From the NCBI GenBank assembly GCA_003254885.1, contig QANT01000439.1, positions 1 through 46,456 on the forward strand: a stretch of 46,456 nt of DNA. The letters run 5' to 3'. Shown piece by piece: positions 45,446 to 46,456 of the stretch. The notes beneath the pieces were generated by a model. It was not told the DNA's origin and ran no database searches. It was given only the letters and a program-made list of their open reading frames with translations. The position numbers were made by a program, and so were the translations under genes. This DNA comes from Purshia tridentata. Taxonomy: Eukaryota > Streptophyta > Magnoliopsida > Rosales > Rosaceae. Position 1 is the stretch's first letter. Every line of letters starts with the position of its first letter.

Positions 45446-46456
45446 GTCAATGGTTTTGTGGTGAGTATTAAATATAGATTGGAAGGTGTGGATCGAATAA
45501 CGGAAACTGTGGTATGCGTTTTTTACATTTATTTTTGTTTTTGTTTTAATCTTGAGTATATTTTGTTGTGGTCTAGAAGTAGTGTACGTGTCTATGGATT
45601 AGACGCTTGTGTTGGCTTGTAATCTTGTAATCTTGTAATGTACCTCTCTGTTCTAATTAATCTGTTCATTAGTAACTAGTGCTCAAATTTTCAAAACTAC
45701 GTCAGCTTCTACCATATTTTATCATTATCAAACAAATTAAGGCCTCAAAAATATGTTGGGAGGAATGAAATACCCAACAAGTGGCGAGGTTTGATGTTGA
45801 AATGATATATTAATATTCCTAGCAACATTATTGTGGACCTGGTCCTAGAGATCGAGAACCAAGACAAAAAGAGAATTTTTGGGCATAAAATATGCATGTG
45901 AAGCAGCCAATTTGAAAGAGAGGGATTTCGGGTGGCATATCCAAGTCCAACTGTGCCGCAGCATTACTTAAAGTGTAGTTGCACTAAGACACTTTTTGAA
46001 GCTGGTTGCTGCATGTGCACCAGTGGGTATATATATTATATATAAAGTTAACCTATTTTTTATTTTTTTAAAAGGACAACTGTATAAGCAACCCACCATC
46101 CAAATTAGTTACTATTCACTTTTTTTTGGGCCAATAGTGACTATAAACTTTTAACAAACTAAAAAGGGTGTGACTTAAGCAGTCCGAAAAAACAGTATTT
46201 GTTGACCATATATATTTATACGTACAATGGACCCTAACTGCCTGACGTACCTAAAAGGCCAAAGGGTCACAAAGTGTCGGTTGATAGTGTGTTTGGTTAA
46301 TTACTTTAGTTAGTTCTTGCTCATAGAGAGCTAGAACCAAGACAAAAATTCAGCAGACTATATGCTTTTCATTTTCAGCAAAATCATACGTACAACTGAC
46401 GTGAATCATCTTCGAATCACAGTTGTACTGAACATGAGTAGGCACTCATTAATAGA
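45446..46456. other. UGT84A 3' region and intergenic DNA
   Basis: The first roughly 220 bp look like the 3' UTR, with repeated cttgtaat (45616-45640) resembling near-upstream polyadenylation sequences. After that no gene is seen up to the window end. An interrupted T run lies at about 46120-46129. Confidence 0.4.

Overview
This is AT-rich nuclear plant DNA from a dicot, very probably Rosaceae. The family guess rests mainly on the UGT84A glucosyltransferase at the right end. It carries a C-terminal extension of repeated S-K-P-N-G-K units that, from memory, resembles strawberry and raspberry cinnamate glucosyltransferases. This is an inference, not a search result. Genes are sparse and split by introns, and the intergenic DNA is full of small non-autonomous transposons, microsatellites and tandem duplications.

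Layout: 1-10.5 kb is gene-free repeat DNA: two copies of a foldback element, a nested hAT-type MITE, a 31-bp minisatellite, a possible orphan gene 5' end, a GA microsatellite, a tRNA-like relic and another MITE. At 10.6-12.4 kb (minus) lies a PRKRIP1-family (DUF1168) spliceosome-associated gene, and at 14.4-19.2 kb (plus), divergent from it, a ten-exon UNC-50 family gene. From 19.2 to 23.9 kb there is intergenic DNA with a short Helitron, a 177-bp tandem duplication and a Harbinger-type MITE. At 23.9-25.8 kb (minus) is a complete five-exon cinnamyl alcohol dehydrogenase (CAD) with a TATA box and an AC element upstream. From 25.8 to 29.9 kb there is no gene. At 29.9-33.1 kb (minus) is a ten-exon RluA-type RNA pseudouridine synthase with a mitochondrial-type N-terminus. 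From 33.8 to 39.8 kb lie two intact secreted-peptide precursors of the PIP type, each with two S-G-P-[SA]-P-G...G-H motifs, in divergent orientation, plus what looks like a decayed third copy. At 43.8-45.4 kb (plus) is the intronless UGT84A gene.

Functionally, CAD (monolignol formation) and UGT84A (glucose esters of phenolic acids) are both phenylpropanoid genes, but they lie 18 kb apart with unrelated genes between, so no gene cluster is claimed. The PIP-like pair is the most interesting local system: a small lineage of two-motif immune or stress peptide hormones that has been duplicating and decaying here. Three single-N gaps at 28124, 32454 and 42800 are each flanked by identical sequence and are probably assembly joins. 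None falls in a coding exon.
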